Part shown: positions 49,601 to 63,500 of the stretch, in pieces
Numbering within the stretch: the stretch's first letter is position 1
How the letters are laid out: each line of letters begins with the position of its first letter
From: Saposhnikovia divaricata
Lineage: Eukaryota; Streptophyta; Magnoliopsida; Apiales; Apiaceae
NCBI GenBank assembly: GCA_036435485.1
Contig: JAZHRN010000137.1
Coordinates: 2,046,001 to 2,110,000, forward strand
DNA: 64,000 nt
Direction: 5' to 3'
The notes under the pieces: generated by a model
Databases searched by the model: none
What the model was told of the DNA's origin: nothing
What the model saw: the letters and a program-made list of their open reading frames with translations, nothing else
Translations under genes and position numbers: made by a program

Positions 49601-52128
49601 TCAAGTTTCGATTATATCAGCTCCGATTCAGGTCTGAATTGCGTCAAATTAAATTTCGTTGAATTCCAATAACCTATAGGAACAAAATATATAAAAATAT
49701 CCACAAAATGGTCCGACTTGATTTTTAACAATATCCCGTGTACTAACCCCTTTGAGAATTTTCCGAAAACCGAGTTTCGATCATATCTGCTCCGATTCCA
49801 GTCCGAACTGCGTCAAATAAAATTTTGTTGAATTCCAATAACCCATAGGAACAAAATATGTAAAAATATCCAGAAAATGGTCCGACTCGATTTTTAACAA
49901 TATCCAGTGTACTAACCCCTTTGAGGATTATCCGAAAACCGAGTTTCGATCATATCAGCTTCGATTCAAGTCCGAATGGCACCAAATAAAATTTCATTGA
50001 ATTCCAATAACCCATAGGAACAAAATATATAAAAATATCCACAAAATGGTCCAACTTGATTTTTAACGATATCCCGTGTACTAACCCCTTTGAGAATTTT
50101 CCGAAAGCCGAGTTTCGATCATATCAGCTCCGATTCCGGTCCGAACTGCGTCAAAAAAAATTTCGTTGAATTCCAATAACCCATAGGAACAAAATATGTA
50201 AAAATATCCAGAAAATGGTCCGACTCAATTTTTAACAATATCCCGTGTACTAACCCATTTGAGGATTATCCAAAAATCGAGTTTCGATTATATCAGTTCC
50301 GATTCAGGTCTGAATTGCGTCAAATAAAATTTCGTTGAATTCCAATAACCCATAGGAAAAAAATATGTAAAAATATCCACAAAATGGTCCGATTTGATTT
50401 TTAACAATATCCCGTGTACTAACCCCTTTGAGAATTTTCCGAAAACCGAGTTTCGATCATATCAGCTCCGATTCCGGTCCGAACTGCGTCAAATAAAATT
50501 TCATTGAATTCCAATAACCCATAGGAACAACATATGTAAAAATATCCAGAAAATGGTCCGACACGATTTTTAACAATATCCCGTGTACTAACCCCTTTGA
50601 GGATTATCCGAAAACCGAGTTTCGATCATATCAGCTTCGATTCAAGTCCGAACGGCACCAAATAAAATTTCATTGAATTCCAATAACCAATAGGAACAAA
50701 ATATATAAAAATATCCACAAAGTGGTCCAACTTGATTTTTAAAAATATCCCGTGTACTAACCCCTTTGGGGTTTAGGGTTCATGGTTCCAAAAACCGAGT
50801 TTCGATCATATCAGCTCCGATTCCGGTCCGAAATGCGTCAAATAAAATTTCGTTGTATTCCAATAACCCATAGGAACAAAATATGTAAAAATATCCACAA
50901 AAATGGACCGACTCGATTTTTAACAATATCTCGTGTGCAAACACCTATTTAGGATTATCCGAAAACTGAGTTTCGATCATATCAGCTCCGATTCAGGTCC
51001 AAATTTTGTCAAATAAAATTTCATTGAATTCCAATAATCAATAAGAACAAAATATGTAAAAATATCCCTAAACCGGTTCGACTCATTTTTTAACAATATC
51101 TCGTGTACTAACCCCTTTGAGGATTATCCGAAAACCGAGTTTCGGTCATTTCAGCCCCGATTCAGGTCCAAACTGCACCAAATAAAATTTCATTGCATTC
51201 CAATAACCCATAAGAACAAAATATGTAAAAATATCCAGAAAATAGTCCGACTCGATTTTTAACAATATCACGTGTACTAACCCCTTTGAGGATTATCCAA
51301 AAATCAAGTTTCGATTATATCAGCTCCGATTCAGGTCTGAATTGCGTCAAATTAAATTTCGTTGAATTCCAATAACCTATAGGAACAAAATATATAAAAA
51401 TATCCACAAAATGGTCCGACTTGATTTTTAACAATATCCCGTGTACTAACCCCTTTGAGAATTTTCCGAAAACCGAGTTTCGATCATATCTGCTCCGATT
51501 CCAGTCCGAACTGCGTCAAATAAAATTTTGTTGAATTCCAATAACCCATAGGACCAAAATATGTAAAAATATCCAGAAAATGGTCCGACTCGATTTTTAA
51601 CAATATCCAGTGTACTAACCCCTTTGAGGATTATCCGAAAACCGAGTTTCGATCATATCAGCTTCGATTCAAGTCCGAATGGCACCAAATAAAATTTCAT
51701 TGAATTCCAATAACCCATAGGAACAAAATATATAAAAATATCCACAAAATGGTCCAACTTGATTTTTAACGATATCCCGTGTACTAACCCCTTTGAGAAT
51801 TTTCCGAAAGCCGAGTTTCGATCATATCAGCTCCGATTCCGGTCCGAACTGCGTCAAAAAAAATTTCGTTGAATTCCAATAACCCATAGGAACAAAATAT
51901 GTAAAAATATCCAGAAAATGGTCCGACTCGATTTTTAACAATATCCCGTGTACTAACCCTTTTGAGGATTATCCAAAACCGAGTTTCGATCATATCAGCT
52001 TCGATTCAAGTCCGAACGGCACCAAATAAAATTTCATTGAATTCCAATAACCCATAGAAACAAAATATATAAAAATATCCACAAAATGGTCCAACTTGAT
52101 TTTTAATGATATCCCGTGTACTAACCCC
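46687..52128 (+). repeat. Mixed HOR segment with 8-, 6-, 10- and 8-monomer units
   Basis: Class A at 46687, 48037, 49062, 50765 and 52129. The A at 48037 has lost 13 bp just before its telomere-like motif. The 1703-bp block around 48541-50243 is repeated almost exactly from 50244 (CCCATTTGAGG, GGAAAAAAATATG, GGAACAACATATG, GTCCGATTTG shared), a recent 10-monomer duplication. Confidence 0.8.
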
Positions 52129-55100
52129 TTTGGGGTTTAGGGTTCATGGTTCCAAAAACCGAGTTTCGATCATATCAGCTCCGATTCCGGTCCGAAATGC
52201 GTCAAATAAAATTTGGTTGTATTCCAATAACCCATAGGAACAAAATATGTAAAAATATCCACAAAATGGACTGACTCGATTTTTAACAATATCTCGTGTG
52301 CAAACACCTATTGAGGATTATCCGAAAACTGAGTTTCGATCATATCAGCTCCGATTCAGGTCCAAATTTCGTCAAATAAAATTTCATTGAATTCCAATAA
52401 TCCATAAGAACAAAATATGTAAAAATATCCCTAAACTGGTTCGACTCAATTTTTAACAATATCTCGTGTACTAACCCCTTTGAGGATTATCCGAAAACCG
52501 AGTTTCGGTCATTTCAGCCCCGATTCAGGTCCAAACTGCACCAAATAAAATTTCATTGCATTCCAATAACCCATAAGAACAAAATATGTAAAAATATCCA
52601 GAAATTGGTCTGACTCGATTTTTAACAATATCACGTGTACTAACCCCTTTGAGAATTTTCCGAAAACCGAGTTTCGATCATATCTGCTCCGATTCCGGTC
52701 CGAACTGCGTCAAATAAAATTTTGTTGAATTCCAATAACCCATAGGAACAAAATATGTAAAAATATCCAGAAAATGGTCCGACTCGATTTTTAACAATAT
52801 CCCGTGTACTAACCCCTTTGAGGATTATCCGAAAACCGAGTTTCGATCATATCAGCTTCGATTCAAGTCCGAACGGCACCAAATAAAATTTCATTGAATT
52901 CCAATAACCCATAGGAACAAAATATATAAAAATATCCACAAAATGGTCCAACTTGATTTTTAACGATATCCCATGTACTAACCCCTTTGAGAATTTTTCC
53001 GAAAGCCGAGTTTCGATCATATCAGCTCCGATTCCGGTCCGAACTGCGTCAAATAAAATTTCGTTGAATTCCAATAACCCATAGGAACAAAATATGTAAA
53101 AATATCCAGAATATGGTCCGACTCGATTTTTAACAATATCCCGTGTACTAACCCTTTTGAGGATTATCCGAAAACCGACTTTCGATCATATCAGCTTCGA
53201 TTCAAGTCCGAACGGCACCAAATAAAATTTCATTGAATTCCAATAACCCATAGGAATAAAATATATAAAAATATCCACAAAATGGTCCAACTTGATTATT
53301 AACGATATCCCGTTGGGGTTTAGGGTTCATGGTTCCAAAAACCGAGTTTCGATCATATCAGCTCCGATTCCGGTCTGAAATGCGTCAAATAAAATTTCGT
53401 TGTATTCCAATAACCCATAGGAACAAAATATGTAAAAATATCCACAAAAATGGACCGACTCGATTTTTAACAATATCTCGTGTGCAAACACCTATTTAGG
53501 ATTATCCGAAAACCGAGTTTCGATCATATCAGCTCCGATTCAGGTCCAAATTTCGTTGAATTCCAATAACCCATAGGAAAAAAATATGTAAAAATATCCA
53601 GAAAATGGTCCGACACGATTTTTAACAATATCCCGTGTACTAAACCCTTTGAGGATTATCCGAAAACCGAGTTTCGATCATATCAGCTCCGATTCCGGTC
53701 CTAACTGCGTCAAATAAAATTTCGTTGAATTCCAATAACCAATAGGAACAAAATATATAAAAATATCCACAAAATGGTCCAACTTGATTTTTAAAAATAT
53801 CCCGTGTACTAACCCCTTTGGGGTTTAGGGTTCATAGTTCCAAAAACCGAGTTTCGATCATATCAGCTCCGATTCCGGTCCGAAATGCGTCAAATAAAAT
53901 TTCGTTGTATTCCAATAACCCATAGGAACAAAATATGTAAAAATATCCACAAAAATGGACCGACTCGATTTTTAACAATATCTCGTGTGCAAACACCTAT
54001 TTAGGATTATCCGAAAACCGAGTTTCGATCATATCAGCTCCGATTCAGGTCCAAATTTCGTCAAATAAATTTCATTGAATTCCAATAATCCATAAGAACA
54101 AAATATGTAAAAATATCCCTAAACTGGTTCGACTCAATTTTTAACAATATCTCGTGTACTAACCCCTTTGAGGATTATCCGAAAACCGAGTTTCGGTCAT
54201 TTCAGCCCCGATTCAGGTCCAAACTGCACCAAATAAAATTTCATTGCATTCCAATAACCCATAAGAACAAAATATGTAAAAATATCCAGAAAATAGTCCG
54301 ACTCGATTTTTAACAATATCACGTGTACTAACCCCTTTGAGGCTTATCCAAAAATCAAGTTTCGATTATATCAGCTCCGATTCAGGTCTGAATTGCGTCA
54401 AATAAAATTTCGTTGAATTCCAATAACCCATAGGAACAAAATATATAAAAATATCCACAAAATGGTTCGACTTGATTTTTAACAATATCCCGTGTACTAA
54501 CCCCTTTGAGAATTTTCCGAAAGCCGAGTTTCGATCATATCAGCTCCGATTCCGGTCCGAACTGCGTCAAATAAAATTTCGTTGAATTCCAATAACCCAT
54601 AGGAACAAAATATGTAAAAATATCCAGAAAATGGTCCGACTCGATTTTTAACAATATCCCGTGTACTAACCCCTTTGAGGATTATCCGAAAACCGAGTTT
54701 CGATCATATCAGCTTCGATTCAAGTCCGAACGGCACCAAATAAAATTTCGTTGAATTCCAATAACCCATAGGAAAAAAATATATAAAAATATCCACAAAA
54801 TGGTCCAACTTGATTTTTAACAATATCCCGTGTACTAACCCCTTCGAGAATTTTCCGAAAACCGAGTTTCGATTATATCAGCTCCGATTCCGGTCCGAAC
54901 TGCGTCAAATAAAATTTCGTTGAATTCCAATAACCCATAGGAACAACATATATATATAAATATCCAGAAAATGGTCCGACACGATTTTTAACAATATCCC
55001 GTGTACTAACCCCTTTGAGGATTATCCGAAAACCGAGTTTCGATCATATCAGCTTCGATTCAAGTCCGAACGGCACCAAATAAAATTTCATTGAATTCCA

Positions 55101-57561
55101 ATAACCAATAGGAACAAAATATATAAAAATATCCACATAATGGTCCGACTTGATTTTTAACAATATCACGTGTACTAACCCCTTTGAGGATTATCCAAAA
55201 ATCAAGTTTCGATTATATCAGCTCCGATTCAGGTCTGAATTGCGTCAAATAAAATTTCGTTGAATTCCAATAACCCATAGGAACAAAATATATAAAAATA
55301 TCCACAAAATGGTTCGACTTGATTTTTAACAATATCCCGTGTACTAACCCCTTTGAGAATTTTCCGAAAGCCGAGTTTCGATCATATCAGCTTCGATTCC
55401 GGTCCGAACTGCGTCAAATAAAATTTCGTTGAATTCCAATAACCCATAGGAACAAAATATGTAAAAATATCCAGAAAATGGTCCGACTCGATTTTTAACA
55501 ATATCCCGTGTACTAACCCCTTTGAGGATTATCCGAAAACCGAGTTTCGATCATATCAGCTTCGATTCAAGTCCGAACAACACCAAATAAAATTTCATTG
55601 AATTCCAATAACCCATAGGAAAAAAATATATAAAAATATCCACAAAATGGTCCAACTTGATTTTTAAAAATATCCCGTGTACTAACCCCTTTGGGGTTTA
55701 GGGTTCATGGTTCCAAAAACCGAGTTTCGATCATATCAGCTCCGATTCCGGTCCGAAATGCGTCAAATAAAATTTCGTTGTATTCCAATAACCCATAGGA
55801 ACAAAATATGTAAAAATATCCACAAAAATGGACCGACTCGATTTTTAACAATATCTCGTGTGCAAACACCTATTTAGGATTATCCGAAAACCGAGTTTCG
55901 ATCATATCAGCTCCGATTCAGGTCCAAATTTCGTCAAATAAAATTTCATTGAATTCCAATAATCCATAAGAACAAAATATGTAAAAATATCCCTAAACTG
56001 GTTCGACTCAATTTTTAACAATATCTCGTGTACTAACCCCTTTGAGGATTATCCGAAAACCGAGTTTCGGTCATTTCAGCCCCGATTCAGGTCCAAATTG
56101 CACCAAATAAAATTTCATTGCATTCCAATAACCCATAAGAACAAAATATGTAAAAATATCCAGAAAATAGTCCGACTCGATTTTTAACAATATCACGTGT
56201 ACTAACCCCTTTGAGGATTATCCAAAAATCGAGTTTCGATTATATCTGCTCCGATTCAGGTCTGAATTGCGTCAAATAAAATTTCGTTGAATTCCAATAA
56301 CCCATAGGAACAAAATATATAAAAATATCCACAAAATGGTCCGACTTGATTTTTAACAATATCCCGTGTACTAACCCCTTTGAGAATTTTCCGAAAACCG
56401 AGTTTCGACCATATCTGCTCCGATTCCGGTCCGAACTCCGTCAAATAAAATTTTGTTGAATTCCAATAACCCATAGAAACAAAATATGTAAAAATATCCA
56501 GAAAATGGTCCGACTCGATTTTTAACAATATCCCGTGTACTAACCCCTTTGAGGATTATCCGAAAACCGAGTTTCGGTCATTTCAGCCCCGATTCAGGTC
56601 CAAACTGCACCAAATAAAATTTCATTGCATTCCAATAACCCATAAGAACAAAATATGTAAAAATATCCAGAAAATGGTCAGACTCGATTTTTAACAATAT
56701 CCCGTGTACTAACTCATTTGAGGATTATCCAAAAATCGAGTTTCGATTATATCAGCTCCGATTCAGGTCTGAATTGCGTCAAATAAAATTTGGTTGAATT
56801 CCAATAACCCATAGGAAAAAAATATGTAAAAATATCCACAAAATGGTCCGATTTGATTTTTAACAATATCCCGTGTACTAACCCCTTTGAGAATTTTCCG
56901 AAAACCGAGTTTCGATCATATCAGCTCCGATTCCGGTCCGAACTGCGTCAAATAAAATTTCGTTGAATTCCAATAACCCATAGGAACAACATATGTAAAA
57001 ATATCCAGAAAATGGTCCAACACGATTTTTAACAATATCCCGTGTACTAACCCCTTTGAGGATTATCCGAAAACCGAGTTTCGATCATATCAACTTCGAT
57101 TCAAGTCCGAACGGCACCTAATAAAATTTCATTGAATTCCAATAACCAATTGGAACAAAATATATAAAAATATCCACAAAATGGTCCAACTTGATTTTTA
57201 ACGATATCCCGTGTACTAACCCCTTTGAGAATTTTCCGAAAGCCTAGTTTCGATCATATCAGCTCCGATTCCGGTCCGAACTGCGTCAAATAAAATTTCG
57301 TTGAATTCCAATAACCCATAGGAACAAAATATGTAAAAATATCCAGAAAATGGTCCGACTCGATTTTTAACAATATCCCGTGTACTAACCCCTTTGAGGA
57401 TTATCTGAAAACCGAGTTTCGATCATATCAGTTTCGATTCAAGTCCAAACGGCACCAAATAAAATTTCATTGAATTCCAATAACCCATAGGAACAAAATA
57501 TATAAAAATATCCACAAAATGGTCCAACTTGATTTTTAAAAATATCCCGTGTACTAACCCC
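52129..57561 (+). repeat. Irregular HOR segment with 7-, 3-, 11- and 11-monomer units
   Basis: Class A at 52129, 53313, 53817, 55690 and 57562. Near 52620 class C is followed directly by class E, so D is missing. At 53548 two monomers are joined out of register. The two 11-monomer units differ in order and are not simple duplicates. No gene seen. Confidence 0.7.
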
Positions 57562-60500
57562 TTTGGGGTTTAGGGTTCATGGTTCCAAAAACCGAGTTTC
57601 GATCATATCAGCTCCGATTCCGGTCCGAAATGCGTCAAATAAAATTTCGTTGTATTCCAATAACCCATAGGAACACAATATGTAAAATTATCCGCAAAAT
57701 GGACCGACTCGATTTTTACAATATCTTGTGTGCAAACACCTATTTAGGATTATCCGAAAACCGAGTTTCGATCATATCAGCTCCGATTCAGGTCCAAATT
57801 TCGTCAAATAAAATTACATTGAATTCCAATAATCCATAAGAACAAAATATGTAAAAATATACCTAAACTGGTTCGACTCAATTTTTAACAATATCTCGTG
57901 TACTAACCCCTTTGAGTATTATCCGAAAACCGAGTTTCGGTCATTTCAGCCCCGATTCAGGTCCAAACTGCACCAAATAAAATTTCATTGCATTCCAATA
58001 ACCCATAAGAACAAAATATGTAAAAATATCCAGAAAATGGTCCGACTCGATTTTTAACAATATCCCGTGTACTAACCCATTTGAGGATAATCCAAAAATC
58101 GAGTTTCGATTATATCAGCTCCGATTCAGGTCTGAATTGCGTCAAATAAAATTTGGTTGAATTCCAATAACCCATAGGAAAAAAAAATGTAAAAATATCC
58201 ACAAAATGGTCCGGTTTGATTTTTAACAATATCCCGTGTACTAACCCCTTTGAGAATTTTCCGAAAACCGAGTTTTGATCATATCAGCTCCGATTCCGGT
58301 CCGAACTGCGTCAAATAAAATTTCGTTGAATTCCAATAACCCATAGGAACAACATATGTAAAAATATCCAGAAAATGGTCCAACACGATTTTTAACAATA
58401 TCCCGTGTACTAACCCCTTTGAGGATTATCCGAAAACCGAGTTTCGATCATATCAACTTCGATTCAAGTCTGAACGGCACCAAATAAAATTTCATTGAAT
58501 TCCAATAACCAATAGGAACAAAATATATAAAAATATCCACAAAATGGTCCAACTTGATTTTTAACGATATACCGTGTACTAACCCCTTTGAGAATTTTCC
58601 GAAAGCCGAGTTTCGATCATATCAGCTCCGATTCCGGTCCGAACTGCGTCAAATAAAATTTCGTTGAATTCCAATAACCCATAAGAACAAAATATGTAAA
58701 AATATCCCTAAACTGGTTCGACTCAATTTTTAACAATATCTCGTGTACTAACCCCTTTGAGGATTGTCCGAAAACCGAGTTTCGGTCATTTCAGCCCCGA
58801 TTCAGGTCCAAACTGCAGCAAATAAAATTTCATTGCATTCCAATAACCCATAAGAACAAAATATGTAAAAATATCCAGAAAATAGTCCGACTCGATTTTT
58901 AACAATATCACGTGTACTAACCCCTTTGAGGATTATCCAAAAATCGAGTTTCGATTATATCAGCTCCGATTCAGGTCTGAATTGCGTCAAATAAAATTTC
59001 GTTGAATTCCAATAACCCATAGGAACAAAATATATAAAAATATCCACAAAATGGTCCGACTTGATTTTTAACAATATCCCGTGTACTAACCCCTTTGAGA
59101 ATTTTCCGAAAACCGAGTTTCGATCATATCTGCTCCGATTCCGGTCCGAACTCCGTCAAATAAAATTTTGTTGAATTCCAATAACCCATAGAAACAAAAT
59201 ATGTAAAAATATCCAGAAAATGGTCCGACTCGATTTTTAACAATATCCCGTGTACTAACCCCTTTGAGGATTATCCGAAAACCGAGTTTCGGTCATTTCA
59301 GCCCCGATTCAGGTCCAAACTGCACCAAATAAAATTTCATTGCATTCCAATAACCCATAAGAACAAAATATGTAAAAATATCCAGAAAATGGTCAGACTC
59401 AATTTTTAACAATATCCCGTGTACTAACTCATTTGAGGATTATCCAAAAATCGAGTTTCGATTATATCAGCTCCGATTCAGGTCTGAATTACGTCAAATA
59501 AAATTTGGTTGAATTCCAATAACCCATAGGAAAAAAATATGTAAAAATATCCACAAAATGGTCCGATTTGATTTTTAACAATATCCCGTGTACTAACCCC
59601 TTTGAGAATTTTCCGAAAACCGAGTTTCGATCATATTAGCTCCGATTCCGGTCCGAACTGCGTCAAATAAAATTTCGTTGAATTCCAATAACCCATAGGA
59701 ACAACATATGTAAAAATATCCAGAAAATGGTCCAACACGATTTTTAACAATATCCCGTGTACTAACCCCTTTGAGGATTATCCGAAAACCGAGTTTCGAT
59801 CATATCAACTTCGATTCAAGTCCGAACGGCACCAAATAAAATTTCATTGAATTCCAATAACCAATTGGAACAAAATATATAAAAATATCCACAAAATGGT
59901 CCAACTTGATTTTTAACGATATCCCGTGTACTAACCCCTTTGAGAATTTTCCGAAAGCCTAGTTTCGATCATATCAGCTCCGATTCCGGTCCGAACTGCG
60001 TCAAATAAAATTTCGTTGAATTCCAATAACCCATAGGAACAAAATATGTAAAAATATCCAGAAAATGGTCCGACTCGATTTTTAACAATATCCCGTGTAC
60101 TAACCCCTTTGAGTATTATCTGAAAACCGAGTTTCGATCATATCAGTTTCGATTCAAGTCCAAACGGCACCAAATAAAATTTCATTGAATTCCAATAACC
60201 CATAGGAACAAAATATATAAAAATATCCACAAAATGGTCCAACTTGATTTTTAAAAATATCCCGTGTACTAACCCCTTTGGGGTTTAGGGTTCATGGTTC
60301 CAAAAACCGAGTTTCGATCATATCAGCTCCGATTCCGGTCCGAAATGCGTCAAATAAAATTTCGTTGTATTCCAATAACCCATAGGAACACAATATGTAA
60401 AATTATCCGCAAAATGGACCGACTCGATTTTTACAATATCTTGTGTGCAAACACCTATTTAGGATTATCCGAAAACCGAGTTTCGATCATATCAGCTCCG

Positions 60501-63500
60501 ATTCAGGTCCAAATTTCGTCAAATAAAATTACATTGAATTCCAATAATCCATAAGAACAAAATATGTAAAAATATACCTAAACTGGTTCGACTCAATTTT
60601 TAACAATATCTCGTGTACTAACCCCTTTGAGTATTATCCGAAAACCGAGTTTCGGTCATTTTAGCCCCGATTCAGGTCCAAACTGCACCAAATAAAATTT
60701 CATTGCATTCCAATAACCCATAAGAACAAAATATGTAAAAATATCCAGAAAATGGTCGACTCGATTTTTAACAATATCCCGTGTACTAACCCATTTGAGG
60801 ATAATCCAAAAATCGAGTTTCGATTATATCAGCTCCGATTCAGGTCTGAATTGCGTCAAATAAAATTTGGTTGAATTCCAATAACCCATAGGAAAAAAAT
60901 ATGTAAAAATATCCACAAAATGGTCCGGTTTGATTTTTAACAATATCCCGTGTACTAACCCCTTTGAGAATTTTCCGAAAACCGAGTTTCGATCATATCA
61001 GCTCCGATTCCGGTCCGAACTGCGTCAAATAAAATTTCGTTGAATTCCAATAACCCATAGGAACAACATATGTAAAAATATCCAGAAAATGGTCCAACAC
61101 GATTTTTAACAATATCCCGTGTACTAACCCCTTTGAGGATTATCCGAAAACCGAGTTTCGATCATATCAACTTCGATTCAAGTCTGAACGGCACCAAATA
61201 AAATTTCATTGAATTCCAATAACCAATTGGAACAAAATATATAAAAATATCCACAAAATGGTCCAACTTGATTTTTAACGATATACCGTGTACTAACCCC
61301 TTTGAGAATTTTCCGAAAGCCGAGTTTCGATCATATCAGCTCCGATTCCGGTCTGAACTGCGTCAAATAAAATTTCGTTGAATTCCAATAACCCATAGGA
61401 ACAAAATATGTAAAAATATCCAGAAAATGGTCCGACTCGATTTTTAACAATATCCCGTGTACTAACCCCTTTGAGGATTATCTGAAAACCGAGTTTCGAT
61501 CATATCAGTTTCGATTCAAGTCCAAACGGCACCAAATAAAATTTCATTGAATTCCAGTAACCCATAGGAACAAAATATATAAAAATATCCACAAAATGGT
61601 CCAACTTGATTTTTAAAAATATCCCGTGTACTAACCCCTTTGGGGTTTAGGGTTCATGGTTCCAAAAACCGAGTTTCGATCATATCAGCTCCGATTCCGG
61701 TCCGAAATGCGTCAAATAAAATTTCGTTGTATTCCAATAACCCATAGGAACACAATATGTAAAATTATCCGCAAAATGGACCGACTCGATTTTTACAATA
61801 TCTTGTGTGCAAACACCTATTTAGGATTATCCGAAAACCGAGTTTCGATCATATCAGCTCCGATTCAGGTCCAAATTTCGTCAAATAAAATTACATTGAA
61901 TTCCAATAATCCATAAGAACAAAATATGTAAAAATATACCTAAACTGGTTCGACTCAATTTTTAACAATATCTCGTGTACTAACCCCTTTGAGTATTATC
62001 CGAAAACCGAGTTTCGGTCATTTCAGCCCCGATTCAGGTCCAAACTGCACCAAATAAAATTTCATTGCATTCCAATAACCCATAAGAACAAAATATGTAA
62101 AAATATCCAGAAAATGGTCCGACTCAATTTTTAACAATATCCCGTGTACTAACCCATTTGAGGATAATCCAAAAATCGAGTTTCGATTATATCAGCTCTG
62201 ATTCAGGTCTGAATTGCGTCAAATAAAATTTGGTTGAATTCCAATAACCCATAGGAAAAAAATATGTAAAAATATCCACAAAATGGTCCGGTTTGATTTT
62301 TAACAATATCCCGTGTACTAACCCCTTTGAGAATTTTCCGAAAACCGAGTTTCGATCATATCAGCTCCGATTCCGGTCCGAACTGCGTCAAATAAAATTT
62401 CGTTGAATTCCAATAACCCATAGGAACAACATATGTAAAAATATCCAGAAAATGGTCCAACACGATTTTTAACAATATCCCGTGTACTAACCCCTTTGAG
62501 GATTATCCGAAAACCGAGTTTCGATCATATCAACTTCGATTCAAGTCTGAACGGCACCAAATAAAATTTCATTGAATTCCAATAACCAATAGGAACAAAA
62601 TATATAAAAATATCCACAAAATGGTCCAACTTGATTTTTAACGATATACCGTGTACTAACCCCTTTGAGAATTTTCCGAAAGCCGAGTTTCGATCATATC
62701 AGCTCCGATTCCGGTCCGAACTGCGTCAAATAAAATTTCGTTGAATTCCAATAACCCATAGGAACAAAATATGTAAAAATATCCAGAAAATGGTCCGACT
62801 CGATTTTTAACAATATCCCGTGTACTAACCCCTTTGAGGATTATCTGAAAACCGAGTTTCGATCATATCAGTTTCGATTCAAGTCCAAACGGCACCAAAT
62901 AAAATTTCATTGAATTCCAATAACCCATAGGAACAAAATATATAAAAATATCCACAAAATGGTCCAACTTGATTTTTAAAAATATCCCGTGTACTAACCC
63001 CTTTGGGGTTTAGGGTTCATGGTTCCAAAAACCGAGTTTCGATCATATCAGCTCCGATTCCGGTCCGAAATGCGTCAAATAAAATTTCGTTGTATTCCAA
63101 TAACCCATAGGAACAAAATATGTAAAATTATCCGGAAAATGGACCGACTCGATTTTTACAATATCTTGTGTGCAAACACCTATTTAGGATTATCTGAAAA
63201 CCGAGTTTCGATCATATCAGCTCCGATTCAGGTGCAAATTTCGTCAAATAAAATTACATTGAATTCCAATAATCCATAAGAACAAAATATGTAAAAATAT
63301 ACCTAAACTGGTTCGACTCAATTTTTAACAATATCTCGTGTACTAACCCCTTTGAGTATTATCCGAAAACCGAGTTTCGGTCATTTCAGCCCCGATTCAG
63401 GTCCAAACTGCACCAAATAAAATTTCATTGCATTCCAATAACCCATAAGAACAAAATATGTTAAAATATCCAGAAAATGGTCCGACGCGATTTTTAACAA

